The notes below the pieces were generated by a model, which worked only from the letters and a program-made list of their open reading frames with translations, was not told the origin of the DNA and made no database searches. 32,408 bases of DNA, from the NCBI GenBank assembly GCA_017960905.1, contig JAGCYH010000008.1, forward strand, positions 1-32,408, in the 5' to 3' direction. The translations under genes and the position numbers were made by a program. Positions 8,132 through 15,809 of this stretch are shown here, piece after piece (positions within the stretch are counted from its first letter, which is position 1; the number at the start of each line of letters is the position of its first letter). Origin of the DNA: Bacteroidales bacterium (GTDB taxonomy: Bacteria > Bacteroidota > Bacteroidia > Bacteroidales > Marinilabiliaceae).

Positions 8132-8659
8132 ATGGGGAAACGGTCTATACTTGCCGAAAATGCCGAAGTTATATGCATCCTGATAGTGCTGGCTTCGGTG
8201 GCTATATATCTGCATATTTTTTTGCCGACAGAAAGTAAAAATAATCGCTATGAGCCTGTCGACAATGAATACCGGTTTGAAATGGATTATAATGATGTGG
8301 GCATGACTTTTATATATATCGGCAAAGAAAATGAACCGGCGCTTGAAATCGAAAATATTGGTTATATTGGCTATAGACAGAATCTTATAATACCTGGTTA
8401 TGTCGAAAAGAATGGTGCAAGATACAAGGTGTTGTCGGTAACAGAAGATCATTCAGTCGATTGCGACACGCTTTTCATACCCGCCACAGTTGAATATTTC
8501 AATTATAACAAGATTCTCGACAAGTGCTGCGCCGATGTGAATTATATAATTGTTGAGCCAGGCAACAAGTACTACAAGTCGGTCGATGGCAATCTCTTCC
8601 GCGGCGACTCGCTGGTGTTCGATGTAAGAGCAGTTTATCACAATAAAAGCTTGTTTTGA
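8132..8659 (+). CDS. Membrane-anchored protein with a single BspA-like LRR fragment
   Basis: A 175-residue protein: short basic N-terminus (MGKRSILAENAE), one TM helix (about residues 12-32, VICILIVLASVAIYLHIFLP), then a soluble domain. Its end, IIVEPGNKYYKSVDGNLF, matches the repeat signature of BspA-type LRR_5 proteins and resembles IMVEKGNKYFVSVDGILY in the LRR protein at 18661-20031. Only about one repeat is left before the stop, so it may be a truncated LRR protein. The start at 8132 follows the terminator hairpin; an earlier ATG at 8063 would place the hairpin inside the frame and is rejected. Its stop is 2 nt before the next start. Confidence 0.65.
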   Translation: MGKRSILAENAEVICILIVLASVAIYLHIFLPTESKNNRYEPVDNEYRFEMDYNDVGMTFIYIGKENEPALEIENIGYIGYRQNLIIPGYVEKNGARYKVLSVTEDHSVDCDTLFIPATVEYFNYNKILDKCCADVNYIIVEPGNKYYKSVDGNLFRGDSLVFDVRAVYHNKSLF

Positions 8660-8661
8660 TT

Positions 8662-9942
8662 ATGAGTAACCCTAATTCTCAAAAATCAATAGTTTTCATG
8701 TGGCTGCTTACAGTGGCTAATCTGATAACGTTCTACAACCAACCATCAGATTTTTCAATATTCAATGATGTAACCAACAAGTGGGCAGGTTTGGGCACAC
8801 TTCTTATGACTCCTGTGGTCTTTGTTTATGCCGTGTTGGTTATAGCCGGAATGATCTCATTAATAAAAACATTATATCCGATTTTAGATGGCGAAAAATG
8901 CAGCACACTTACTAAAGTTACAGTAGCTGCTGTATCAGTCTCGTTATTGGCAGTTGGTTACGGAACATTCCTACAAAAACAGTCTCCTTTGGATTTTTTC
9001 GAAACAATGAAAAGAAAAACAAGTATCGCTCAAAGTGATCAAGAGAGTGTTCTGCTCAAATATGGCGGTGGCTACAAAATGTATCGTCACAGTTGTATTT
9101 GGCGTGGCGACACGATTCTTTATAAAGATACAAAACAAAAAATTGCCACATTAGTGGTTGACGAAGCGAGCAATACCTGCCACTGGACCTACAAGCCAAT
9201 GGTTAATTACAAAATCCACTTCTTTAACAAGGATAATTTTACTCAGGATGCTGCTAATGTTACATTTTGCCCTGAAGGATATTCGGCTAAAATACAGTAT
9301 ATTATCAACTCTGTCAACAACAAGAAGGTTGGCGATTTTTATTATGATAAAAATGCCACAAGCGATGTTTTTCAAAACGATTCCATTATCTGTTTTCTGT
9401 TCGATAAAAGCTATCATGGTGAAGACAGTGTAGGTTACTTATTATTCGGTATTGAAAACGGCGTAGCCGTGCTGCGCGATTCAATGTCTAATATATATGA
9501 TTTGTTCGATGATGAAACGTCTGATAATGAGTATCATGTGATAGAATATCATCTTAATAAGTCAAATGGCGTACCGATTGTAAAAATTACAGTAGAAGAA
9601 AAAACCAAATCGATCTTTGATGAAGAATTCTTCTATTATTATGATTATTTTGATATCGAAACGAAAGATTTTGTGCTCTATCATGCCCCGTATATACTAA
9701 GTCGCAATGACACTGTCAATAGGCGGTATGTGCGTGATGATATGAGCTTGTCTGATGGTTTTTGCTTCTATAATGACAGTTGGCCAAAAGAAAATGGTTA
9801 CCCTGTAATTGAGTATTATACAGTTCGTTCAATCAGAGATTACGATTATAATGAGCTTCTACCTGCCGACACCCTAGAGGTAGGCCGCTATGTTATGCGC
9901 AATGGCAAATATGTGAAGGAAGTGCAGATGCAGAAGGAGTAA
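8662..9942 (+). CDS. Unknown membrane protein, coupled to the preceding gene
   Basis: A 426-residue protein not recognised as any named family. Three hydrophobic stretches lie in the first ~100 residues (SIVFMWLLTVANLITFY, LLMTPVVFVYAVLVIAGMIS and KVTVAAVSVSLLAVGYGTFL), followed by a ~320-residue hydrophilic, Asp/Tyr-rich domain, probably outside the cytoplasm. It is AT-richer than the core genes. The start codon is 2 nt past the previous stop, so the pair is translationally coupled. It is convergent with the next gene, with one base between the two stop codons. Confidence 0.7.
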   Translation: MSNPNSQKSIVFMWLLTVANLITFYNQPSDFSIFNDVTNKWAGLGTLLMTPVVFVYAVLVIAGMISLIKTLYPILDGEKCSTLTKVTVAAVSVSLLAVGYGTFLQKQSPLDFFETMKRKTSIAQSDQESVLLKYGGGYKMYRHSCIWRGDTILYKDTKQKIATLVVDEASNTCHWTYKPMVNYKIHFFNKDNFTQDAANVTFCPEGYSAKIQYIINSVNNKKVGDFYYDKNATSDVFQNDSIICFLFDKSYHGEDSVGYLLFGIENGVAVLRDSMSNIYDLFDDETSDNEYHVIEYHLNKSNGVPIVKITVEEKTKSIFDEEFFYYYDYFDIETKDFVLYHAPYILSRNDTVNRRYVRDDMSLSDGFCFYNDSWPKENGYPVIEYYTVRSIRDYDYNELLPADTLEVGRYVMRNGKYVKEVQMQKE

Positions 9943-9943
9943 A

Positions 9944-10861
9944 TCAAACTCTTTTTTTCTCGAATAACGACGATACAAACCAAATCAGTATGCCCAGAGC
10001 AATGAGAGCAGCGATGCCCATAAGCAGATAGCCGAAGACCTTATAGATGATGGAACTTACTGATTCCATGTCGCTTACGGGAATGCGGTCGCTGCCTATG
10101 ATTATGGCGTTGCGGTCGTCGAAGACTCTCATCGAGGCTTTGCCGCCGCCCAGCCGGGCGGCGAAGGTCGCCTCATCGTCGGCTGTCATGCAGGTGAAGT
10201 TGAGGCGCGTGCCGAAGGTTATGCTTTTGTTGCCGAACTCTTCGGCCAGTTTTTCGGCATTGTCCGAAAACTGGCTTATAAAATCCTCTGCCGCCGCCTC
10301 GGGGTTGGCTATGTTCACCGTGCGGTCGGGGTAGTAGCGCGACATTGAGAAATGCTCTCTCTTGTCGTCGCATATCTCAGCGTCGGGCGTGCGGAGGTTC
10401 TTTTTCCAGAGCGAGAAGATGAATTCTATCGAGTCGGGCAGGGCGATGGGTGTGCCGTCGTTCAGACGGAACTTGCTGAATGTCTGGCAGTAAGGCTTCT
10501 CGACCCAAATGCTGTTATAGAGGCTTTCGCCGGCTCGTGCGCTACGGCGCTCGAGCGTCAGTGTCTCTTGTGTTACGTAGATGCAGAGGTAACGGCCGTT
10601 GAGCACGTGGAAAACGGTGTCGGCAATGGCGGGTGTGTTACTGAAGACGTAGTTGCGTATGAGGTAGTCTTGCGGAGCGCCGCCAATGGCGGCGCTTATC
10701 TCATCGTCGGTGGTGAGCACGGGCAGTTTGTCGAGCCGGTCTTGCAGCTGGCGGTCGGCCTCGCTCAGACTGTCGGAGTGGCTGCGCAGGCTCATCCCGA
10801 ATCGGAAAACACCGAAGCACACTGCCAGTGCTACGATGGCTATTATAACTCTTTTCTTCAT
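9944..10861 (-). CDS. Double-TM protein of unknown function (paralog A)
   Basis: 305 residues: N-terminal TM helix (about 4-24), a long extracytoplasmic or cytoplasmic domain, and a C-terminal TM helix (about 273-297, VFGYLLMGIAALIALGILIW) with a KKR tail. It shares with its neighbour LPVLTTDDEISAAIGGAPQ, YLIRNYVFS and ATFAARLGGGKA, proving paralogy. The TM-domain-TM layout, the basic tail and the short beta-rich motifs remind me of the BAM domain of MULAN/GIDE-type membrane proteins, but this is a weak resemblance. Start MKKRVIIAIVALAV at 10861 gives the TM at once; 18 nt separate it from the upstream paralog, so they form one operon. Confidence 0.7.
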   Translation of the reverse strand: MKKRVIIAIVALAVCFGVFRFGMSLRSHSDSLSEADRQLQDRLDKLPVLTTDDEISAAIGGAPQDYLIRNYVFSNTPAIADTVFHVLNGRYLCIYVTQETLTLERRSARAGESLYNSIWVEKPYCQTFSKFRLNDGTPIALPDSIEFIFSLWKKNLRTPDAEICDDKREHFSMSRYYPDRTVNIANPEAAAEDFISQFSDNAEKLAEEFGNKSITFGTRLNFTCMTADDEATFAARLGGGKASMRVFDDRNAIIIGSDRIPVSDMESVSSIIYKVFGYLLMGIAALIALGILIWFVSSLFEKKRV

Positions 10862-10879
10862 AATAATCTGATTCTCATG

Positions 10880-11791
10880 TCATTTGTCCCAATCAAGCAC
10901 TTTCGGCGCCATGATGATTGCGAGAGCCATCGCAGCGAGAATGATGCCGACGGTGATATGCCAGGCCAGCTTGAACGACGATTCGGTATCGCCGCGTTGC
11001 GACATGTCGTCGCAAGCGACGAGCATGTAGTTGTTGCCGCCTAAGGCTGCGAAGTCGGCTTTGCCGCCACCGAGCCTTACGGCGAAGGTGGCCGGCTCGC
11101 CCTTTCGGAGAAAGCACAGAGTGAAGCGCGAGTCGTACACTTTCTTGCGTTTAAAAGCCTGGTCGACAGTTTGTTCCACGCTTTTCTTGAACCGCTCGGG
11201 CATGTCGGCGAGAATGGCGCCTATGCTGTCGAAGTTCATTGCATATTCGGGGTAATAGTACATGTCCTGCGCCACGTGTTTGAGCTTCTCAGGTCTTACG
11301 TATTCGTCTTTGAGGTTTTGCCAATATTTATCAGATGCAAATGTAAACTTCAATGAGTCAGCGTTTTGTATCTCGGTGCCGTTGCCGAAGGCGAATTGTC
11401 CGACGAGCGTGCAGAACGGGCCGTCGGTCCACATTTCGGTCTCAGTGTCGGAGCTTCTGCGTGTGATGGTGAATCTCTGCCGGCGTATGTTGATGACCAT
11501 ATACTCGCCGTCGAGGACGTCGAGAATGGTGTCGCGGATAGTTTGTCCGCCGCTGAAGCAGTAGTTTTTAACGAGATATGTCTGCGGCTCGCCACTTATG
11601 GCGGCCGCAATCTCGCTGTCGGTGGTGAGCACCGGCAGTTCGTTGGCCTGCTCCTGCCACTTGTCCTGCGAACTCGTTACGTAGAAAAACGAGAAGACCC
11701 ACCAGCCTATCAGTGCCACTGGCGTCAGCATCAGCACCATGATAAGCCTTGGCAGTATATGCTCTTTAAATACGTCCTCGAAATCAATCAT
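10880..11791 (-). CDS. Double-TM protein of unknown function (paralog B)
   Basis: 303 residues: short cytoplasmic N-terminus (MIDFEDVFKEHILPR), TM helix (about 16-37, LIMVLMLTPVALIGWWVFSFFY), central domain with LPVLTTDSEIAAAISGEPQ, YLVKNYCFS and ATFAVRLGGGKA shared with the downstream paralog, and a C-terminal TM (about 274-296). It is first in the two-gene minus-strand unit and starts 19 nt after the end of the 11811-12896 lipoprotein gene, so all three may be co-transcribed. Function unknown. Confidence 0.7.
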   Translation of the reverse strand: MIDFEDVFKEHILPRLIMVLMLTPVALIGWWVFSFFYVTSSQDKWQEQANELPVLTTDSEIAAAISGEPQTYLVKNYCFSGGQTIRDTILDVLDGEYMVINIRRQRFTITRRSSDTETEMWTDGPFCTLVGQFAFGNGTEIQNADSLKFTFASDKYWQNLKDEYVRPEKLKHVAQDMYYYPEYAMNFDSIGAILADMPERFKKSVEQTVDQAFKRKKVYDSRFTLCFLRKGEPATFAVRLGGGKADFAALGGNNYMLVACDDMSQRGDTESSFKLAWHITVGIILAAMALAIIMAPKVLDWDK

Positions 11792-11810
11792 CTGACAGTC
11801 AGCGTGTTAT

Positions 11811-12896
11811 TTATTCATAATCGTCGCAATGATACTCGCCTATTTTTATTTCGGAGAGTTTCTTGAGCGGCAGTTTTTTGAGGTCGGTAATCTTTTGTTC
11901 TACATCATCCTCGTCGAAGCCCGATTCAGATATTTTTTTGAAATTGATGAGGTCGTAGGTGTCGCTGGTAGCCGGTTCGTAGGTGCAGTCGTAGGCAATG
12001 AGCACGAAGTTGCCGTCGTGATAGCGAGCGGTGTAGTTGTCGGTGCCGCTGGCACCGCGTTCGTTGGTCCATTCGGTTTCAACTTTGAAATCGCCGTTAG
12101 CGGCGATTGTCACATTTGTGATAATGCTGTTGGCGTTTTCGTTTTCCAACACGAATCCTTCAATTGGGTCGAGAGTTTCGTCGTCGTCCTGGCCAAAATA
12201 AATAGAGAATTCATTTTCGGAGTATGAAATGCAGTCGGTGTGGCCGTCATTATTGATGTCGCTGCAAACAGATTTTTCGCCATTGTTGTAGTCCTCGTAG
12301 TCGCCGACTTCAGGTTCGTACTCTTCGCGGTTGACGTAAGCCAGAACTTGCTCGTACTCTTCGTCGGAAGGGTATGTGCTTGCCAATTTGCGGCGTAGGT
12401 TGTTCCACGAGTTGAAGTTTTTGGGGTAGAGGTTTCCCATCGTGTCGAAAAAGATTTTTATAGGTCGTTGTTTAGGGTCTTCGTTGCGTGCGATGCAGGC
12501 CTCTTCGTATTCGGTCTGAATAGAAACGTTCGTTTCGGGCAGATTGTCGTTGCCGATGGTTGAAAATATCCAGTAATAGGCGTCGGGATTGGCCTCTTCG
12601 GTCGACGAATTGAGGTCGAGCTGGCAGACAGTCTCATTTTTACCGTCGGAAATGGTCATTTTGTCGCCTTTGAAGACTATTTTCTTGGCGTTTGCGACCA
12701 CTGGCGCAACATTTGTTGCGTCAGAAAGACCGTGAAATTCAAGGTTGTCGAACACGAGTTCGGGCAAGCCGCCCTCGATGTCGGTTGCTGCTTGATCTGT
12801 AGCCGACTCAGAACCGTTCTGATTCTGGTTGTTGTTGCCGCCGCATGCGCAAAGCGCGAGCGCTGCAAACGTCAGGATTGTGATTTGTTTTTTCAT
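11811..12896 (-). CDS. Lipoprotein with DxNxDG repeat motif
   Basis: 361 residues starting MKKQITILTFAALALCACGG (lipobox LCAC, Cys18), then an Asn/Gln/Ser-rich linker. SDINNDGHTDCISYSE near residue 215 is a DxNxDG loop like those in FG-GAP or dockerin proteins and may bind calcium. The end (VEQKITDLKKLPLKKLSEIKIG in two parts) is helical and basic. No named family recognised; it is probably on the cell surface or in the periplasm. A -7-like box TACCTTCG (12932-12925, minus strand) lies about 30 nt upstream and resembles the one before the lipoprotein at 14529. Confidence 0.7.
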   Translation of the reverse strand: MKKQITILTFAALALCACGGNNNQNQNGSESATDQAATDIEGGLPELVFDNLEFHGLSDATNVAPVVANAKKIVFKGDKMTISDGKNETVCQLDLNSSTEEANPDAYYWIFSTIGNDNLPETNVSIQTEYEEACIARNEDPKQRPIKIFFDTMGNLYPKNFNSWNNLRRKLASTYPSDEEYEQVLAYVNREEYEPEVGDYEDYNNGEKSVCSDINNDGHTDCISYSENEFSIYFGQDDDETLDPIEGFVLENENANSIITNVTIAANGDFKVETEWTNERGASGTDNYTARYHDGNFVLIAYDCTYEPATSDTYDLINFKKISESGFDEDDVEQKITDLKKLPLKKLSEIKIGEYHCDDYE

Positions 12897-12941
12897 ATCT
12901 AATTGATTACTATAAAATTCAGTGCGAAGGTATGTTTTTTA

Positions 12942-12973
12942 TTTGACATTGAAAAGAATTATGCTTAACTTTG
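12942..12973 (+). promoter_or_regulatory. Intact promoter of the decayed BRO-family gene
   Basis: TTTG (12942-12945), 20-bp spacer, TAACTTTG (12966-12973): a full match to the Bacteroidota consensus, 20 nt before the pseudogene start at 12993. Confidence 0.7.
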
Positions 12974-12992
12974 CAAGACAAGTAAATGAAAA

Positions 12993-13219
12993 ATGGCAAA
13001 AGATACAAAGATTAAAGTTTTCGAAGATAAAAAAATACGCACTCTGTGGGATGATGAAACCGAAGAGTGGTTTTTTTCTGTGCGGTACTGACCGACAGTG
13101 TTAATTCGAATAATTATTGGAAAGTATTAAAAAACAGACTTAAAAAAGAGGGAAGTGAGTTGGTTACAAATTGTAACCAACTGAAAATGCCATCTTCCGA
13201 CGGTAAGATGTATAAATTC
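12993..13219 (+). pseudogene. BRO-N / phage antirepressor-family gene, frameshifted and 3'-truncated
   Basis: It opens MAKDTKIKVFEDKKIRTLWD and continues with DETEEWFFSV, the usual start of Bacteroidota BRO-N (DinD/antirepressor-like) proteins. In place of the expected VDVI-type residues the frame breaks to RY and stop. It resumes in another frame as AVLTDSVNSNNYWKVLKNRL followed by KKEGSELVTNCNQLKMPSSD and GKMYKF, then ends abruptly where the 3' end of the convergent lipoprotein gene begins. A deletion of about ten bases at the SV/AVL junction plus loss of the C-terminal half explains this. Relatives are DNA-binding proteins from phages and mobile elements. It contains a 12-bp-arm palindrome at 13158-13182. 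Confidence 0.8.
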
Positions 13220-13221
13220 TC

Positions 13222-14529
13222 TTATTGTTTTACAAAATCTTCGCCGTTCCATTTGTAGGTCGGGCGTTTGTCCCATTTGCCAATGTTGTAAAGCTCGTTG
13301 TATTTCTCGTTGCCTATTTCCTCTTCAATGTCGTAATCGAGATTGTAGTTTATCTCCAGTTTCTGTTCTTCGGCGTTGAGGTGATACTCTCTCACGAGCG
13401 AAGGATCTTTGGTAAAAAAAGCCTCAAGTTTCTCAATATCAGCTTCGTGGCCTTTGCTCTTCTCGTCGTCGAGAAGGTCGGCCAGCGGACAGTCCGGCAG
13501 TTTGAAGCCCGACGGCTTCAAATCGCCGCCGTCGTAAGTGTAGGCAGTATATTTGTGCAGTCCGTATTGAGCGTTCTTTCCGGTAATTACGAGGTATCCG
13601 CCCTTTGTTAGCGGGAAGCACATCACATCGAACGACGGCGCGTCGGGGCCTTCTTCGCGGAACGAGAAATGATGCTCGTTCTCGCAGTTCTCGTTGGGCG
13701 CAGTGCTGTCGAGCAGTCGCGAGACCTTATATGCTACCGTGGCTTTGCATTCGGGCGAAAATTGCTCAAAATAAGCCAAATCCTCCGTAAGGGGCTTGTT
13801 CTGCGGGTCGCGCACGAATTTCTCACCGTTCCAGTTGTAAGCGATTGTCGGCACGGGGTCGTCATCCTTGCGGCCGAACCCTTTGAGCGCCACGGGCATG
13901 TGCGAGCCGTACTCGTCGCACTCCCATATCGAGAAGTTCACATTGAGTTGTCCGGTGTTGGCGTCGTACAAATAGTTGTTTTCCGTCATCAGCATCTCGA
14001 GCGCCTTGCGGCCTTCCTCGGGAAATTTGTCGGCGTTGGAGTAGTAGTCGTCGATGCGCGGGTCGGGCAGCAGCGTCTCGTCTTTAGTAAGTCGCCCGTC
14101 GCGGTAGATGTAGGTGTAGTAGGTTATGTGGGCGCAGTCGCAGAAGTCGAAGTCTCTGAAAATCACGAAGTAACCGCCTTTTGTGAACGGAAAGCAGTCG
14201 AGCCGTCCCGTTTCTATATCGCCGAGGTGACCATCGAAGAGCTCCTCGCAGTCGTCGCAGTCGGGCAGTAGAAGGTCGAAATTCTCGAGGCGTTCCGCGA
14301 GTTCTGGTGTCTCCGACAGCGCTTTAAGAACGTTGTATGATAGTTTTTCTTGCGTTTCTTCTGTCTGCGAGTCCGACTCCAAAACGCCTTCGGCGTTTTG
14401 CTCTGTCGTTTCTGATGTGTTTGTGCTGTTGTCGGCAGCGTTGCTGCCGTCATGACCTTGTTGTGCGTTGCCGTTGCAGGCGCAAAGAACGAGCGCCGTG
14501 GAAGTGATTATTGCTGAAAGTTTTTTCAT
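13222..14529 (-). CDS. Large lipoprotein with internal duplication
   Basis: 435 residues: MKKLSAIITSTALVLCACNG (lipobox LCAC, Cys18), a Ser/Thr/Asn/Glu linker to about residue 60, then two related domains. CFPFTKGGYFVIFRDFDF...YTYIYRDGRL and PTIAYNWNGEKFVRDP in the first half match CFPLTKGGYLVITGKNAQ...YTAYTYDGGDL and RPTYKWNGEDFVKQ in the second, so the protein arose by internal duplication (about 65-245 and 255-435). The function is not known. A -7-like TATCTTCG (14564-14557, minus strand) is 28 nt upstream. Its 3' end directly abuts the decayed BRO-family gene. Confidence 0.75.
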   Translation of the reverse strand: MKKLSAIITSTALVLCACNGNAQQGHDGSNAADNSTNTSETTEQNAEGVLESDSQTEETQEKLSYNVLKALSETPELAERLENFDLLLPDCDDCEELFDGHLGDIETGRLDCFPFTKGGYFVIFRDFDFCDCAHITYYTYIYRDGRLTKDETLLPDPRIDDYYSNADKFPEEGRKALEMLMTENNYLYDANTGQLNVNFSIWECDEYGSHMPVALKGFGRKDDDPVPTIAYNWNGEKFVRDPQNKPLTEDLAYFEQFSPECKATVAYKVSRLLDSTAPNENCENEHHFSFREEGPDAPSFDVMCFPLTKGGYLVITGKNAQYGLHKYTAYTYDGGDLKPSGFKLPDCPLADLLDDEKSKGHEADIEKLEAFFTKDPSLVREYHLNAEEQKLEINYNLDYDIEEEIGNEKYNELYNIGKWDKRPTYKWNGEDFVKQ

Positions 14530-14598
14530 TTTTAATTGAATGTTAGAAAAACAATGCGAAGATATGGATAATTATTTGAAAAAGGGGATTAAAAGCGT

Positions 14599-14606
14599 TA
14601 TTTTTG
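14599..14606 (+). promoter_or_regulatory. -7 element of the DUF434 gene
   Basis: TATTTTTG matches TAnnTTTG, 25 nt before the start codon at 14632; the 14530-14631 gap holds divergent promoters. Confidence 0.45.
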
Positions 14607-14631
14607 GCAGAAATACTAACCGTTTTTTCAC

Positions 14632-15363
14632 ATGCCACACGCAGAAACAACTAAAACTAACGCCAAGCGCGGATATTTGCCCGACGACGATAAGAAATTC
14701 TCGCCGCAGGCATTGGCAACGATGCAGACCGCATCGCGCCACGTCTTTTATCTCATCAACGAGGGCTACGACATTAAGACGGCCTCAACTTTCGTGGGCA
14801 ATCATTTCAAACTCTCTGAGCGCCAGCGTCTTGCCATTGTCCGTAGCATAGCTACGGCCGAGCAGTTGAATGTCCGCAAGGCCAAAGAGCTGACCTCGGT
14901 GGCCGGTGCCGATGTATGGATCGACGGCTTCAATACCATCATCACGCTCGAAGTAATGCTCAGCAACTCAATGCTTTTCTCGTGCATGGACGGCACCATA
15001 CGCGACCTCGCCGCATTGCGTGGCACCTACCGTATGATTCCCGAGACGGCCGAAGCCGCTCAGGTGCTTTTTGAGCAACTGACGGTCCAGGGCGTCGCTT
15101 CGGCACACATACTGCTCGACGAGCCCGTGTCGAACTCCGGCAGACTCAAGTCGCTCCTTGCCGATGTGAAGGAAGAACTGGGCACGACGTGCCCGTTCGA
15201 CCTTGATATACAGATAATTAAGGAAGTTGACCGCACTCTGTGGGAAAAAGCTAATGTCATCACGGCCGACGCAATAATACTCGACCATTGCGTGAGCTGG
15301 TTCAACCTTATGGCGCGGTGCGCCGAACGGCGCACCGTAAAAACGCTTAAAGTGTGGGAATAG
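14632..15363 (+). CDS. DUF434 domain-containing protein
   Basis: A 243-residue cytosolic protein. Residues ~15-70 (DKKFSPQALATMQTASRHVFYLINEGYDIKTA in two parts, then KLSERQRLAIVRSIA) match DUF434, and the remainder (LTSVAGADVWIDGFNTIITL, ALRGTYRMIPETAEA, LLDEPVSNSGRLKSLL, ADAIILDHCVSWFNL) matches the C-terminal domain usually paired with it (DUF5616). Acidic residues in DGFNTI, DEPVSNSG and DAIILD are typical of a PIN- or Toprim-like nuclease fold, but no activity is established. The gene stands alone, has its own -7 box, and is followed by a 144-bp stretch with no gene (15364-15507). Confidence 0.85.
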   Translation: MPHAETTKTNAKRGYLPDDDKKFSPQALATMQTASRHVFYLINEGYDIKTASTFVGNHFKLSERQRLAIVRSIATAEQLNVRKAKELTSVAGADVWIDGFNTIITLEVMLSNSMLFSCMDGTIRDLAALRGTYRMIPETAEAAQVLFEQLTVQGVASAHILLDEPVSNSGRLKSLLADVKEELGTTCPFDLDIQIIKEVDRTLWEKANVITADAIILDHCVSWFNLMARCAERRTVKTLKVWE

Positions 15364-15507
15364 GGATTAAATAGATGGAAATAATAACAAAACGATTCGT
15401 AGTAACAACTAACTAAGCGAAATGAACTATTACAACAAAGCGCTAACACAGAATAATTAAACAAAACAATCTAAAATTCGTTATACATATAAAAAAACAA
15501 TAATCAT

Positions 15508-15792
15508 ATGAACGCAGAAAATACTCCTAAAGAACAGCTATGTAAAGAAGTTTTCCAAGATGTAGGGAAAGCTGTTCAAGCTCTCCGTGAGTACCGTAGA
15601 CTATCTCTCGTAGATGCCGCTACTCGTATGGAAATTACAGATAAAAAACTGAATGCAATAGAACGCGGTATATTATACAACAATATAAACTCATTATGTC
15701 GCCTAGTTGAAGCTCTTGGTGGTAGGCTAGTTATCGTTCCCGCAGAAAAAGAAAATGACCCACATTGTAAGTTCATTGAGGTCGAATACTGA
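15508..15792 (+). CDS. XRE-family helix-turn-helix regulator
   Basis: 94 residues. The HTH occupies about residues 20-75: VGKAVQALREYRRLSLVDAA, TRMEITDKKLNAIERGI, and INSLCRLVEALGGRLVIV, as in small XRE-type regulators and HigA-like antitoxins. It is likely the transcriptional controller of the gene 18 bp downstream. AT-rich, like its partner, and unlike the neighbouring lipoproteins. No promoter with a full consensus was found in the 144 bp upstream. Confidence 0.8.
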   Translation: MNAENTPKEQLCKEVFQDVGKAVQALREYRRLSLVDAATRMEITDKKLNAIERGILYNNINSLCRLVEALGGRLVIVPAEKENDPHCKFIEVEY

Positions 15793-15809
15793 TTTAATAA
15801 TTTGTTTAA

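Noticed and set aside
9624..9635. Short palindrome GAAGAATTCTTC in the unknown membrane protein gene
   Set aside because: Six-bp arms are expected several times by chance in 32 kb, so it was not counted in the hairpin excess.
10352..11044. A 230-codon plus-strand frame opposite the double-TM paralogs
   Set aside because: Antisense to two convincing paralogs with shared protein motifs; no support of its own.
15364..15507. Possible RNA gene or attachment site upstream of the XRE gene
   Set aside because: AT-rich with no palindrome, tRNA-like structure or direct repeat at the other end of the island at 17.4-17.5 kb.
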